Shown: positions 44,990 to 56,039, counted from the first letter of the stretch. The stretch: 64,000 nt of DNA from Serinus canaria (GCF_022539315.1 NC_066336.1:1364001-1428000), one strand, 5' to 3'. Program-made: numbers and translations. Notes: generated by a model not told the origin, from the letters alone.

Positions 44990-45240
44990 CAGAATCCCAA
45001 AATGGGTTGGGTTAGGAGGGACCTTAAAACCCACCCCATCCCATCCCATCCCATCCCATCCCATCCCATCCCATCCCATCCCATCCCATCCCATCCCATC
45101 CCATCCCATCCCATCCCATCCCATCCCATCCCATCCCATCCCATCCCATCCCATCCCATCCAGTGCCACCCCAGGGACACCTCCCACTGTCCCAGGTGCT
45201 CCAAGCCCCATCCAAGCCCAACAGGAGGCCCTTTCCAGGA
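44990..45240 (-). mobile_element. CR1 3' fragment split by an internal (CCCAT)n expansion
   Basis: CACAGAATCCCAAAATGGG and GGGAGGGACCTTAAAACCC lie left of the pentamer; CCACCCCAGGGACACCTCCC, CAGGTGCTCCAAGCCC lie right of it. Related copies have CATTCCATCCCACCCC at the insertion point, so the array expanded in place rather than inserting. Confidence 0.85.
45034..45160. repeat. (CCCAT)n pentamer array
   Basis: About 25 uninterrupted copies within a CR1 3' UTR; the G-rich strand is minus. Confidence 0.98.
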
Positions 45241-45632
45241 AATCACAGAATCATGGAATGGGACCCTAAAATCCCATCCAATTCCAACCCTTGCCATGGC
45301 AGGGACCCCTCCCCTTGTGCCAGGGACCCCTCCCCTTGTGCCAGGGACCCCTCCCCCTGTGCCAGGTGCTCCCAGCCCCAGTGTCCAGCCTGGCCTTGGG
45401 CACTGCCAGGGATCCAGGGGCAGCCCCAGCTGCTCTGGCAATTCCAGCCCAGCCCCTCCCCACCCTGCCAGGGAACAATTCCCAATTGCCAAGATCCCAT
45501 CCAGCCCTGCCCTCTGGCACTGGCAGCCATTCCCTGGCTCCTGTCCCTCCATCCTTGTCCCCAGTCCCCCTGCAGCTCTCCTGGAGCCCCTTCAGGCCCT
45601 GCAGGGGCTCTCAGCTCTCCCTGCTCAGATGG
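45241..45632 (-). mobile_element. CR1 LINE fragment, inverted near-twin of 8413-8815
   Basis: Same subfamily and nearly the same sequence as the 8.4-8.8 kb element, including three 21-bp units AGGGACCCCTCCCCTTGTGCC (45301-45365), CCCAATTGCCAAGATCCCATC and CTGGCTCCTGTCCCTCC. The two differ at only a handful of positions over about 340 bp. Confidence 0.9.
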
Positions 45633-46702
45633 AAAGGACTGGGCTTCCCAGAAAGCTGTGGGGATTTGTGCTGGGTTTTGGTGGGAGCTCAGGTGTCACT
45701 CTTGTTCTTGGTGGAGCCATCAGTACAATTGTTATTCCTGTGTGAATTCCTGGGCTTAGGAACAAGCTTCCTTCCTTTCTCCACCTGGAAAGGGGATCCA
45801 GATTCCCCTGGAAAGCTGCTCCTGGGCTCAGAGGGGTCGCTCTGCATGCGGGACACCAGGCACGGGGGGTGAGGACACTGAGGACGCTGCCCCACAATAA
45901 ACCCAGCCACAAGGGCTGCTCACCACGTCCCTCTGTGTCACCTCTGCTCATCTCCTGGTGTCCCCTGAACCTCTGCCTGTCCCCAGGTGTGACCTTGGTC
46001 AAACACAGCCACGTCTAAGGCTGTTATGGCAAAGCCACCCCGATGTTTGGGCAGATTTGGAGCCAGATCTTTGAGGGATGCAGGATGCCCCAGTACTGAG
46101 CAGGAGTGAAGCTCCCTCCTGCAGCACAGGGAGATTCAGAGGGTTTTGTCTCCCAGGCAGACAGCACAGGGTGTGTGGAGCTCACAGAGGACCCTGGAAT
46201 GCCTGGGAATTCAAGGAATGCCAACCTCTTCTTCAGTGGGCTTTGGTTCAAGCTCCTGCATCATCCCCAAGTGAGAGCCAAGCAAAGCAGACCCGGCCCG
46301 TGGTGCTTTTTGCTGCAGTCAGCACCAAAGTGCCAGCTGGTGACAGCACTGAGGATCTCCAGGAGGGGCTGAACCTGCCCTCAGACTCCCAGAAACACCT
46401 GGGCGTGCTTGGCACCCATGTGTAAAAATATCCAGTGTTCGAAAAGCATGGGCTCAGGGCCCCTGGAATATTTGGGCTGATGGCAGGAGTTCTGGCATCC
46501 ACAGCCAGGCCATGCAGAGCTGAACATGGATCAGGAGCCAGGTTTGGTCCAAAAGCAGCGCTGGGCCAGGCTCAGCCTGCCCCAGGAGCAGGCACAGAGC
46601 AGCTGCAGCCCAGGCCCAGGTGCTCCGTGCACACATGGACTGGATTCCCCAGGGAATTTCATCAGGATCTTGCTCCTGTTCTGTCTGCCCATCACAAACA
46701 TC
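45633..46702. other. single-copy sequence
   Basis: No gene is supported. A frame ending at 46425 is preceded by TTTTTGCTGCAG (about 46306-46317), which resembles a splice acceptor, but there is no other exon evidence. Confidence 0.35.
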
Positions 46703-47300
46703 TGCCACTCCTGCAGGGACTGCAACATCTGCAGAGACTGCAGCACCAGCAGGGACTGCCACACCTGCAGGGATTGCAACACCTGCAGAGATTGCAAACC
46801 TGCAGAGATTGCAAACCTGCAGGGATTGCAACACCTGCAGGGACTGCCACACCTGCAGAGACTGCAGCACCTGCAGAGATTGCAAACCTGCAGGGATTGC
46901 AACACCTGCAGGGACTGCCACACCTGCAGGGACTGCAGCACCTGCAGAGATTGCAAACCTGCAGGGATTGCAACACCTGCAGGGACTGCCACACCTGCAG
47001 GGACTGCCACACCTGCAGGGACTGCAGCACCTGCAGAGATTGCAAACCTGCAGGGATTGCAACACCTGCAGGGACTGCCACACCTGCAGGGACTGCAGCA
47101 CCTGCAGAGATTGCAAACCTGCAGGGATTGCAACACCTGCAGGGACTGCCACACCTGCAGGGACTGCCACACCTGCAGGGACTGCCACACCTGCAGAGAT
47201 TGCAAACCTGCAGGGATTGCAACACCTGCAAGGACTGCCACACCTGCAGGGACTGCAGACCTGCAGGGACTGCAACACCTGCAGGGACTGCCATTCCTGC
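46703..47300. repeat. 18-bp tandem array rich in PstI sites
   Basis: About 33 units of CACCTGCAGGGACTGCCA-type, with GATTGCAAA and ACTGCAGCA variants arranged in a higher-order pattern. CTGCAG recurs every 18 bp. All frames on both strands stay open; the plus frames read as Cys-rich (His-Thr-Cys-Arg-Asp-Cys) or Leu-Gln-Gly-rich repeats, and I treat these as artefacts of unit length. Confidence 0.96.
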
Positions 47301-47424
47301 CTGCTCAGAGGGGAGCTGCAAGAAGGGAAAATTGCGGCTCATTTTCCACTCGCATGGCTGCCCTGGCAGTCAGCCCCAGGTTGTCCTGTGGATCTAGAGG
47401 ATGGATCATCAGGAGAAGAACTGG

Positions 47425-47470
47425 TTTCCAAAAATCCTCTCTGCCATTTGCAACTCTGCTGCTGCAGGAG
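47425..47470 (+). repeat. 46-bp shared seed, copy 1
   Basis: TTTCCAAAAATCCTCT-TGCC, ATTTGCAACTCTGCTGCTGC, AGGAG. It recurs at 49401-49446, and in both places a long purine tract follows immediately. Confidence 0.88.
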
Positions 47471-47650
47471 GAGGAGATGGAGAAGGATGAGGATGAGGAT
47501 GAGGATGAGGATGAGGATGAGGATGAGGATGAGGATGAGGATGAGGATGAGGATGAGGACGAGGAGGAGCAGAAGGGGAGAAGGAGAAGGAGAAGGAGAA
47601 GGAGAAGGAGAAGGAGAAGGAGAAGGAGAAGGAGAAGGAGAAGGAGAAGG
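47471..47650. repeat. (GATGAG)n then (GAGAAG)n purine array
   Basis: GATGAG hexamers to about 47560, GAGGAGCAGAAGGGG, then GAGAAG hexamers to 47650. It abruptly changes to pyrimidines at 47651. Confidence 0.95.
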
Positions 47651-48106
47651 ATGCCCGCCTTCTCCTGCCTGCTCCTTCGCCTCCCTTCGCCTTCTCCTTC
47701 CCTTCTCCTTCTTCTCCTGCGTTCTCTTTCTCCTGTTCCTTGTTCCTTTTCTTTCCTTCTTTCCTTTTCCTTTGCCTTTCCTTTCCGTTTCCTTTTCCCT
47801 TTCCTGGTCCGGTCCTTCGCCTTCTCCTTCGCCTCTCCGTCTCTCCTATCCTTCCGGCCCTTCTCCTTCTCCTTCTCCTCTCCTTGCTCTTCTCCTTCTC
47901 CGTCGCCTTCTCCTTCTCCTTCCTCGCCTTCTCCCTTCTCTCCGCTCCTTCTCCTTCTCCGTCTCCGTCTCCCCTTGCTCCTCTCCCCTACCCGGCTCCC
48001 CTTCACCGTCGCCGCCTTCGCCTCCTCCCGGCGACCTGCTCCTCTCTCCTTCTCCGTGTTCCTGCTCCTGTCTCCTTCTCCCCTTCCGGCTCCTGCGCTC
48101 GCGATC
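47651..48106. repeat. degenerate pyrimidine-rich (CTTCTC)-like tract
   Basis: Irregular CTTCTCC/CCTTTTCC sequence with scattered CG dinucleotides. Together with the adjoining purine tract it would form an imperfect inverted repeat. The irregularity and the strand switch at 47650 suggest an unreliable consensus, possibly reads from both strands joined. Confidence 0.6.
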
Positions 48107-49400
48107 GGGAGCAGGAGGAAGAGGAAGGCTGAGCTCCTTCAAAGCCGAAGCCCTTTGCACCAGTTGTGCTGAGGAGCAGGAGAGCAGCCCTGGTTCCTGG
48201 GAGAGGCTGCAGTCGCTCCCTGGGCACGCTCCGCCCGTGGGGGCACCTGGAGACAGATCCCACAGGAGGCTCCCTGGCCAAGTGCAGGATTCTGCAGCTA
48301 CTTGCAGCCAGCCACTGTCGGAGCAGGGAGCGCTCGGGCTCCTGGCTGGTACCTGAGCTGATAATTGCTCAGAAAAATTAAGGGTTGGGTAATTCCTCCC
48401 GAAATTAATTGCCTCGCTGAGCTGCCGCAGGGCACGCGCCACGAGAGGGGTTGAAGATGATACAACCGCTTCCCTCTTCTGGATTAAACCAGGTGGCAAG
48501 AGCCCACCTTTGTCACAAAGAGCTTGTGGCTTTGGGGACTCCTTTTCTCCGAATTTTTGGGGGTTTTTTGGCTTTTCTGCTGTTTCTGAAATGGCTTTGT
48601 GGGTCCTGAGGAGCTGCAGGAATTTATGGGCAGTGCTTTTGTCAGCCTCACCTGAGCTGGCAGCAGCTTGCTTTGCTCATTTGAACACTTCTTTTATAAG
48701 CAGCCACTACTCCTCACAGAATGTTTATAAACAGAGGCAGGAAATAAGAAGAGACTCAGGATATTCTCAGCTGATCTAAAGTCAGCCTTTCTTCCCCTTC
48801 TCACAGGCTGCTCTCAGTTTCCTCCTCTCTCTCAGACTGTGAGGCCGACTTGGGGTGAAATCTTTATTTCCCCAGCATGTCTTGACTTTGGGAAAAATTT
48901 CTCATTCTCCCTTCTCGTCTCTTGGCTCCCTGGAGGAAGATTCCTCTGGGAAATGAATGCTCTGCCTGTGCTGCCTCCTTCCTTCACCTCCTATTGGAAG
49001 AATTTCCTTTTTCAGGAAAAGCAGCCACAGACCCATGGATTCCTAATAAATGGAGCTGGCACTCCCTGCCCAAGGCAGAGCAGATTTATTTGTGTCTCTG
49101 CCCTTCTTAAACACTCCCAATGAAGAAGATTTCACCACCCTCCAGGGAAAATATTCCCATACACCACTTTTTCACCCATGGAATTTTTCCCTTTACTTTA
49201 CCTTTATTACCAGCCCAAATAGAGGGTATTTTTCACTCAGCTCACACCACCCAGATACGGGGACGATCTCCAAGTGCTGCAGAGCTCTCATGGAGTGTCC
49301 TGGCCTTTACAAAGGATCCTGCAGGACCTTGCAGCTCCTCTTCCATTTATGAGAACCCAAACAGGACATTTGCCTTTACCCAACCTGCCCTGGGGACACA
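48107..49400. other. single-copy sequence
   Basis: No gene supported. Bases 48355-48490 (CTGATAATTGCTCAG, AAATTAATTGCCTCGCTGAG) are non-repetitive, mixed AT/CpG, and would be worth a conservation check. Confidence 0.35.
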
Positions 49401-49446
49401 TTTCCAAAAATCCTCTTTGCCATTTGCAACTCTGCTGCTGCAGGAG
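49401..49446 (+). repeat. 46-bp shared seed, copy 2
   Basis: Matches 47425-47470 with one or two differences and again precedes a purine tract. Confidence 0.88.
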
Positions 49447-49672
49447 AGGAAAAGGATGAGGAGGAGGATGAGGAGAGGGAGAAGGAGGAGGATGAGGAGA
49501 GGGAGAAGGAGAAGGAGAAGGAGAAGGAGAAGGAGCACTGATCACGGATACGGAGAACGGAGAATGAGAACTGAGAAGGATAAGTGAGCACGGAGAAGGA
49601 GAAGTGAGATCCAGGATGAAGGACGAATGAGAAGGAGAAGGAGAAGGAGAAGGAGAAGGAGAAGGAGAAGGA
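49447..49672. repeat. (GAGGAT)/(GAGAAG)n purine array
   Basis: Hexamer purine repeats interrupted at 49537-49625 by CGGATACGGAGAACGG-like irregular sequence, resuming as GAGAAG to 49672. Confidence 0.9.
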
Positions 49673-49675
49673 GGA

Positions 49676-49865
49676 GACCCGACCCCCCCGGCTGTCCCCT
49701 CCTGGCAGGAGCTGTGCAGAGCCACAGGGGCTGAGCCCCTTCCCGGCTCCCTCAGCCTCTCCTGGGGCTCCAGCCCCTTCCCAGCTCCCTCAGCCTCTCC
49801 TGGGGCTCCAGACCCTTCCCAGCTCTGTTCCCTTCCCTGGCTCCAGCCCCTTTCTTGTCATGAGG
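49676..49865 (-). mobile_element. CR1 LINE internal fragment
   Basis: CCCCCCGGCTGTCCCCTCC, TGGCAGGAGCTGTGCAGAGC and repeated CAGCCTCTCCTGGGGCTCC-CCCTTCCCAG units match the 5' part of the CR1 elements at 57.6-58.1 and 63.0-63.5 kb. Its own 3' end is replaced by the purine array. Confidence 0.78.
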
Positions 49866-50970
49866 TGCCCAAAATGTCCCTCAGCCCTCTGAGCCTGTCC
49901 CCAGCATGGCAGAGGGATGCAGTGCCCAGGAGCCCCTCCAGGATCCTCCCTGGGGCCTCCCCAGCTGCACAGCCCCTGTGCCCTGCTGTGACTGTCCCAC
50001 AGCCAGGCTCAAACAGGAAAACCCAGTTTGCCAGAGCCCCTGGATGCTCCCACAGCTCCTTTCTGCCATCCTGTGCTGCCCCAAGCTGGGTGAAGAGATT
50101 GGGGTGCCCCAGGCACTGCCCAGGCTGTGCCCATGAGTGACCAGCCTAGAACTGAGCAGTTTCAAATGAATTTGGGGTGGAAAAAATCATCTCTACTTGG
50201 GAAAAGTCCCATAAATCAGAGAGGTTCTTCTTCTTGTGGGCAGTCAAGCTTTTCCCTTCTTCTGCCACCTTTGGGATTTCAAGTAATTTGATTTTAATCA
50301 TTGCAAGGTAATTTTGAGCAGAGATTTTGATCCAAGTTTTCTGGGAGATGAGAGTTTTGGGGGCAGATGAAGCAGGGGGTGCTTTGTGGGGCACTCCCTG
50401 ATGAAATGGGAATTGCTGAGGCATGAGAGGTGCAGATCCATATAAATCCCAGTGTAATGGATTGGGAAGTGCAGAGTCCTGGCCAGGGAAGTGCCAGATC
50501 TCCCTCTTCAGGCTGCTGCTCTTGCCTCTGGAAGGTCACAGTTTATCTGACAAATGTTGTTCACCCCAAACAACAATGCCTTGAGGAAGGAGAGAAACAT
50601 TATTTTGATTAAAACCATTCACAGAGTGAAGCTGCCCTGGGACTTTGGAAGTCTGTCCTGCAGAAAGTTTGCTGGACAAAGTGCAGAAAAGAGAAAAGAG
50701 GGAGATAAATGCATTTTATCACCCAGGAATTATGTAATGATGTACAGGTGTATTGCCACCTTTGGCTCCTCTGCACCCTGCCCTCCTCTTTCCTTCCCTA
50801 GGATTTACACTTCCCCACAGTTTTGCAACTCCAAAAGCAGCTGGGTTTGCAAAGCAGCTGGAGCTCCACGTGTTTCCCTGCCTTGCTCTGACAGGATTTA
50901 CCCAGAACACCCAGCCCAGAGTCCCAGCAGGGCAGGGGTGCTCTGTAATCTTTTCTCACTGCCTGGCTCT
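49866..50970. other. single-copy sequence
   Basis: No gene recognised. Confidence 0.4.
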
Positions 50971-51290
50971 GCAAACCCAGGAGCTGTGCAGGTCCCTGGG
51001 ATGCTGCGTGGGCACTGTCTCCTCTCTCACTTTTGGGGTTTTATGAAATGTTTGTCTGCAAACCCAGGAGCTGTGCAGGTCCCTGGGATGCTGCGTGGGC
51101 ACTGTCTCCTCTCTCACCTTTGGGGTTTTATGAAATGTTTGTTTGCAACCCAGGAGCTGTGCAGCCCAGGGAGCTCGTGGGCACGGTCTCCTCTCGCACT
51201 TTGGGGTTTTAAAATGTTTCCGAGGTGCTGGGCAGCTGTCTGGCACTGCTCCTCTCTCACCTTTGGGGTTTTATAAAATGTTTGTTCTGG
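50971..51290. repeat. 87-bp tandem repeat, ~4 copies
   Basis: Units at 50971, 51058 and 51145 contain GCAAACCCAGGAGCTGTGCA, GGGCACTGTCTCCTCTCTCA and TTTGGGGTTTTATGAAATG. A fourth, diverged unit ends at about 51290. Confidence 0.93.
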
Positions 51291-51581
51291 CAGCAGCTGG
51301 GGACCCCTGGGCTGGGACAGTCCCCAGGAGCTGGGACAGCTCTGTCACCCTGCAGAGGAGCTGCAGCTGGAATTGCACTCGGGCAGGAACTCCCTCAGCC
51401 TTGAAGGATTTTTACCAGGGAATTTTCCATATCCTGGTTCATGCCTCAAAATGTGGCCTGATTGTAAATATGACTAAAAATATTAATAAAATTGTATTAA
51501 TAAAAATACAGAAACATGGAATGTCTTGAGATGTCACCCAGCAAGATGGACAAAGAGGAGGATGGAATTCCTGAGCAGAAT

Positions 51582-51708
51582 ATTATGGGGACAGGACCTC
51601 CCAAATTGGGGCTTGGGGGTGGCACAGCTCAGTTATGGGGACAGGATCCTCCCAGTGGGGGCTGGGGGTGGCACAGCTCAGTTATGGGGACAGGACCCTC
51701 CCAGTGGG
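51582..51708. repeat. ~50-bp tandem repeat, 2.5 copies
   Basis: TTATGGGGACAGGA, CCTCCCAGTGGGGGCTGGGG, TGGCACAGCTCAG; starts at 51582, 51633 and 51682. Confidence 0.92.
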
Positions 51709-52129
51709 TCTAGGAGGCCTAGGAATTCTAATTAGCAGCTGAATTTAAAGGTGGGGGAATTGATGTGTCAGTCTGGGACTGGAGTTCACTGCACAGCTGA
51801 GAAACTTCAGGCAGGATAAGGGGAAAATCAGATGTTTTCCTGTCTGGGAACCAGGCAGGTGGGGAAGGAGGCAGCGGGATCCTTCACAGCTCCCAGCATG
51901 GGGAATGAAGTGACAAAGCATCCTTTAGGAACCCAGGGCAGGGAGGAGAAGCCCCAGACTGAGCAGACACAGAATCAGGAAAAAAACACCTGAAGCCTTT
52001 CCCCAACCTCCTGCAGACACAGCTGTGTGTGCTGGAAAGGTGATTTAAAAAAATTAAAAAATAAAATTATTACCTCTAAATCCCTAAAAGAAAATAACTT
52101 GGAAAAAAATTAATGGAAGAAAATTGAGA
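51709..52129. other. single-copy spacer
   Basis: A-rich toward the right (52040-52110); no gene recognised. Confidence 0.4.
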
Positions 52130-52212
52130 TAGATTGGACTGGGTGAGATAGACTTGGATTGGAAAAGATAGATTTAGACTGGATTGGATAAGATAGATTT
52201 AGATTGGACAAT
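52130..52212. repeat. degenerate GATAGATT/GGATTGGA repeat
   Basis: Imperfect iterations of GATAGATT-AGA-TGGATTGG directly upstream of a CR1. Confidence 0.7.
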
Positions 52213-52436
52213 AAGAAGGAATTCTACCCTGGCAGGGTGGGCAGGCCCTGGCACAGGTGCCCAGAGCAGCTGGGGCTGCCCCTGGATCCCTGGCAGTGCC
52301 CAAGGCCAGGCTGGACATTGGGGCTGGGAGCACTGGGGACAGTGGGAGGTGTCCCTGCCATGGCAGGGATGGGGTGGGACATCCTTTCAGGTCCCTTCCA
52401 ACCCAAACCATTCTGGGATTCTCTATTCTATGAAAA
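52213..52436 (+). mobile_element. CR1 LINE 3' fragment, sense
   Basis: CTACCCTGGCAGGGTGGGC, GGGCTGCCCCTGGATCCC, TGCCATGGCAGGGATGGGG, CCCTTCCAACCCAAACC and terminal ATTCTGGGATTCTCTATTCTATG octamers. It is one of the most intact 3' ends in the window. Confidence 0.92.
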
Positions 52437-53414
52437 GACAAACACAAATATTTGCTACAAGGCCTGAGCCTGGCATCCTGTAGGAGAAAACTTGGTGACA
52501 AGGACAGGTGTGACCACGGTCCCACTGTCAGTGGCAGAGCTGTGCTCTGCAGGAACACACACATCTCCTCCCATGGTCTGAGTCTGCAGCCTCCAATCCC
52601 CTTTGACAGCCTGGAAATTGTTCCCTGGAAAATGCAGAATTTCCATCCAGCCCTGCAGGGCTCTGATCTGCCTGGGGAGGAGGAGGAGGAGAGAAGGAGG
52701 ATCAGCTCAGCTGGGCAGGGCTGTGAGCAGGGGTTTAGGATTTACTGAGCTTTGCTGAGTGAGGGTAGCTGGGTGTGAGGAGCCTCAGATGAACTCTCTT
52801 TATTTCTCTGCAGTTGTGACTTGGACTGACATATTTTAGTGCAGCTTCATCAGAAACTGCTCAAGGGGTGGCAAGAGCTGCAAGATTTCTTTATTGTGCA
52901 ATTCAAGGATGAAAGCAAAACCATTCTTGTGATCTGAACTTCAGCCTTGTGCATATCATGTACAATGGGGAAGTTGTCAATCAGAAATTCCTCTCAAACA
53001 TTTTTCTGTGCTCAGAGCTTCCCAGTTTTCTCACAATCCCCATAAAGGGAGTTGGTGGTCCCTATTTTGGAAATTAAGGGTGGGAAAACAGGAATGTGAT
53101 TGAAAGTTGAAGTGATGGCACACTGGAGACATGATTTGGGAAGTGCCAGCATTGCAGTCCAGAGAAGAACATTCAGGTTTGTTTTATCAGAGTGCCAGGA
53201 AAATAGAAATAAACAGAGGAGGAAGAGCTGGACAAGGCAGGGCTGCAGAAAGGGGAAGGGTTTGGGCAGTGGGAGTGGAAGCAACTGCTCTGCTCTGGGC
53301 TGGGCAGCCTCAGATTGAATATTTGAGCAATTTGGGCACCACAATGGAAGAAAGGCATGAAATTGTTAGAGAGCATCAAAGGGAGCCAGCAAAGGTGTTG
53401 ATGGGCCATGAGGG
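52437..53414. other. single-copy sequence
   Basis: No gene recognised; a short GGA run at 52678-52692. Confidence 0.4.
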
Positions 53415-53945
53415 GAAGCTGCATGAGGAGCAGCTGAGGGCACATGGAGAAGAGGAGACTGAGGGGAGACTCCTCACAGTTACCAGTTCCTCAGGAGGGG
53501 AAGAGAAGGGGCAGCTCCCATCCCTGCTCTGGGACAGGGACAGCAGCCAGGGCACGGCTGGGGCTGGGCCAGGGCAGCTCAGGCTGGAGATCAGGGCAAG
53601 GCTCTTCCCCCAGAGGGTGCTGGCACTGCCCAGGCTGCCCAGGGAATGGGCACGGCCCCGAGGCTGCCAGAGCTCCAGGGATGCCCAGGCTGGGCTTGGT
53701 GGGGCTCTGGGCAGGGTTTGGCTTTGGGATTGATCATCCCTGTGGGTCCCTTCCAGCTCAGCCCATTCCATGATTCTGTGAGAGTGAGGGATGGGGGAGA
53801 TGAAGGGATGGGGGAGAAATTTGGGCAGCGCTGCAGGGATGGCCAGGGTGGGGTTGTGGTGGGGTCTGGGCAGGGCCAGGGGCTGCACTGGATGATCCTT
53901 GGAGTCCTGTCCAGCTCAGGATGTTCTGTGGTACACTGTGATGGT
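53415..53945 (+). mobile_element. composite CR1 with two 3' ends, sense
   Basis: First terminus CAGCCCATTCCATGATTCTG at about 53757-53778, then about 150 bp containing GGGCAGCGCTGCAGGGATGG, and a second terminus CCAGCTCAGGATGTTCTGTG at about 53912-53931. The order and sequence match 11765-12232 in reverse orientation. Confidence 0.85.
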
Positions 53946-56039
53946 GAAGGTGCCAGCCCAGGCACTGTCCCCTGCCCAGGCACTGTCCCCTGCCCTGGGA
54001 ACAGCCATCCCTGCAGCATTGGCACACACAGATCCCTTCCCATGGCCACCCGTGGCCTTTGGGGCCCCTCAGTGGCCCTGGCCAGCCCCAGCTGTGTGGT
54101 GCTGGCCCAGACAGAGCTCTGGGCTGTGTTTGGCTCCAAGCTGCACTCTGAGGACAGCAGCTGGGCCTGAAGGGGCAGTTTACCCCTGCCCAGCACATTA
54201 ATTAATGAGCAGAGGTTGGAAATCCACCCTGGTACCTTGTGAGGATGCCCTGAGCTGGTGGGGCTGCAGAGGTTTAATGCAGCTGTGAAATGAGTCCAGG
54301 CTTGATGGACCCTGCTGCCAGGCAGGGGGAGCACAGTGGAGACCTCCTCCCTTCTTGTCCCACCTGTGGGGACCCAAAACCAGGCAGCCCTGGCAGGCCT
54401 GGGTCACTCCCTGCTGGGGCAATTCCCACCTGGCAGCACCCAGCTGGGCAGGGCTGGCACTGCCTGCAGTCACTGAGGGTCCCACCATTGGCACAACCAA
54501 CCTGAAACTCCCACTGGTGGGCTGGTAGTAAATAAAGGGTTAAACATGAAGGGTTTGGGGTGGGGGGAGGCGTTTTTGAGCCTTTGTGTGATAGCTCAGC
54601 TCTTCTCTGAGCTGCTGAAATGTTCAGGAGTTGGCAGGAGAGCCCACAGGATTGGAAAGGCTGTGCCTCCCAAATCCTCAGACCTTCCTGGGTCAGGGAC
54701 AAGAGAGAGAAGGTTTGGAATGGGAATTACCCTGGGATAGGCTCGGGACAAGCTGTTCTTGGGGCCAATTTCCTGTCCAAACCCTGCAGGGAAGGTGCCA
54801 GGTGTGCCCAGGAAGGATCTGTGTGCTGGAAATGCAGCATGCACTGACCAGGGACCTGGCCAGGCTGTTCCTGGCAAGAGGTGGCACAGGAGGAAGCACA
54901 GCCAGTGCCAGGCTGCTCTTTGACAAAAAGTCATTACATTTCAATTCCCAAAGGGTGGTGCTGGTTCAGAAGCTCTCCAGGCCCAATCCAAGCTGAAATA
55001 AGTCACCCAGGGTCACCCCATGGGTGCTCACAGCCCGAGTGTGAGGGGCTGCTGCTCAGGCAAAGCTCTGAAAAAAGTAAAATCCACATTTCCACTGCAT
55101 CCAGGCCAGCAGGATGGAATAACTGGGGAGTTCTGCCAGCATTCCTGGCTGTACCCAGCCTCACCTGAGTGCTGTTTTACACCTTCTCCTGGTGGAGTTG
55201 AACTCCTGCTCTCAGAAATCCTGCTCTGCCTTTTCTCCCCACTCAGTTATTGACATGTCCTGGAATATCCAAAATCCAGAGCTGTGGAGACATCCTGGTG
55301 TGCAGAGGGGCACGGCTGGGCGTGATTGTGGCTGCAGGACAGGAGATTTTTGGGGAGATGTCCAAACCAATCAGGTCCCACTGTTCTGCCTGTTCCATCT
55401 AATTCACTTAAGAATGAATTTCAGGGGAAATGACACCCAGCTGTTCCTGGGTAGAAAGGCCTCCAGTTATTGACCCATCCTCCCATCCTTTCCCTGCTGA
55501 CTCAGCAGCTCCCTGAGCTTTGTGTAAATTCACATTCCTGAGTGCTTACCTGTCTGATCCTGATACTGCCCTGATTTATCAATAAACCTCCCTCTAATCT
55601 TTGCTCTTCTGTTTCTTCCAAGGCTTCATAATAAATATTTTCATTTGTGCTCCATTCAGAAAAGCTGAAACTCTCATCACACCATGATGAAATCTCGTGG
55701 GACTTTTGATACAATTGCAAAATGGCAAACCCCATTTTATGGCTCCTTCCCAGCAGCAGGTGAGTGATTTATTGGCCTCTTTCCTGGAAACCAAAGCTCT
55801 GCATCATTTTTTGCCATCAGGACTGCAAGAGAGGAGGTCAGAGAGCCCGGTGAGAGCTGTCTGTGCAGTCACAGAAAGCGTGGGGCTGCAGCATCAATGG
55901 CACCCAAAAAGCCACCGGGGCATCTTCTGCTGAAATGGGACTGAGAGTGGGAGAGGGAGGGAAGGTCTCGGTCCACAGATCTGCTGCAGAGGGAGGACTC
56001 AGACCTGGGGAGACTGAGGTGCACCAGCAAAGCATCCTT
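53946..56039. other. single-copy sequence, possible buried LTR end
   Basis: No gene recognised. ATCAATAAACCTCCCTC (about 55578) followed by CTTTGCTCTTCTGTTTCTTCC resembles an LTR polyadenylation signal with U5, but no edges can be set. Confidence 0.35.

Noticed and set aside
44608..45759. Frames of 198-319 codons on both strands
   Set aside because: They run through three CR1 fragments and the (CCCAT)n array; nearly the same peptides appear at 8.2-8.9 kb where the same CR1 occurs in the other orientation.
46306..46426. Possible terminal exon after TTTTTGCTGCAG
   Set aside because: Only an acceptor-like motif and a short frame support it; no upstream exon, polyadenylation context or homology could be seen.
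46703..47300. CRISPR-like array with regular spacing
   Set aside because: The repeat is contiguous 18-bp DNA with no unique spacers, and the context is a vertebrate genome.
46454..48356. Open frames of up to 578 codons, including Cys-rich repeats
   Set aside because: They span an 18-bp array and hexamer tracts, both with unit lengths divisible by three, and are matched by equally long frames on the opposite strand.
8413..53945. One large palindrome or inverted duplication spanning the window
   Set aside because: Two inverted CR1 pairs exist, but their order on the right is not the mirror image of the left and the sequence between them is not shared.
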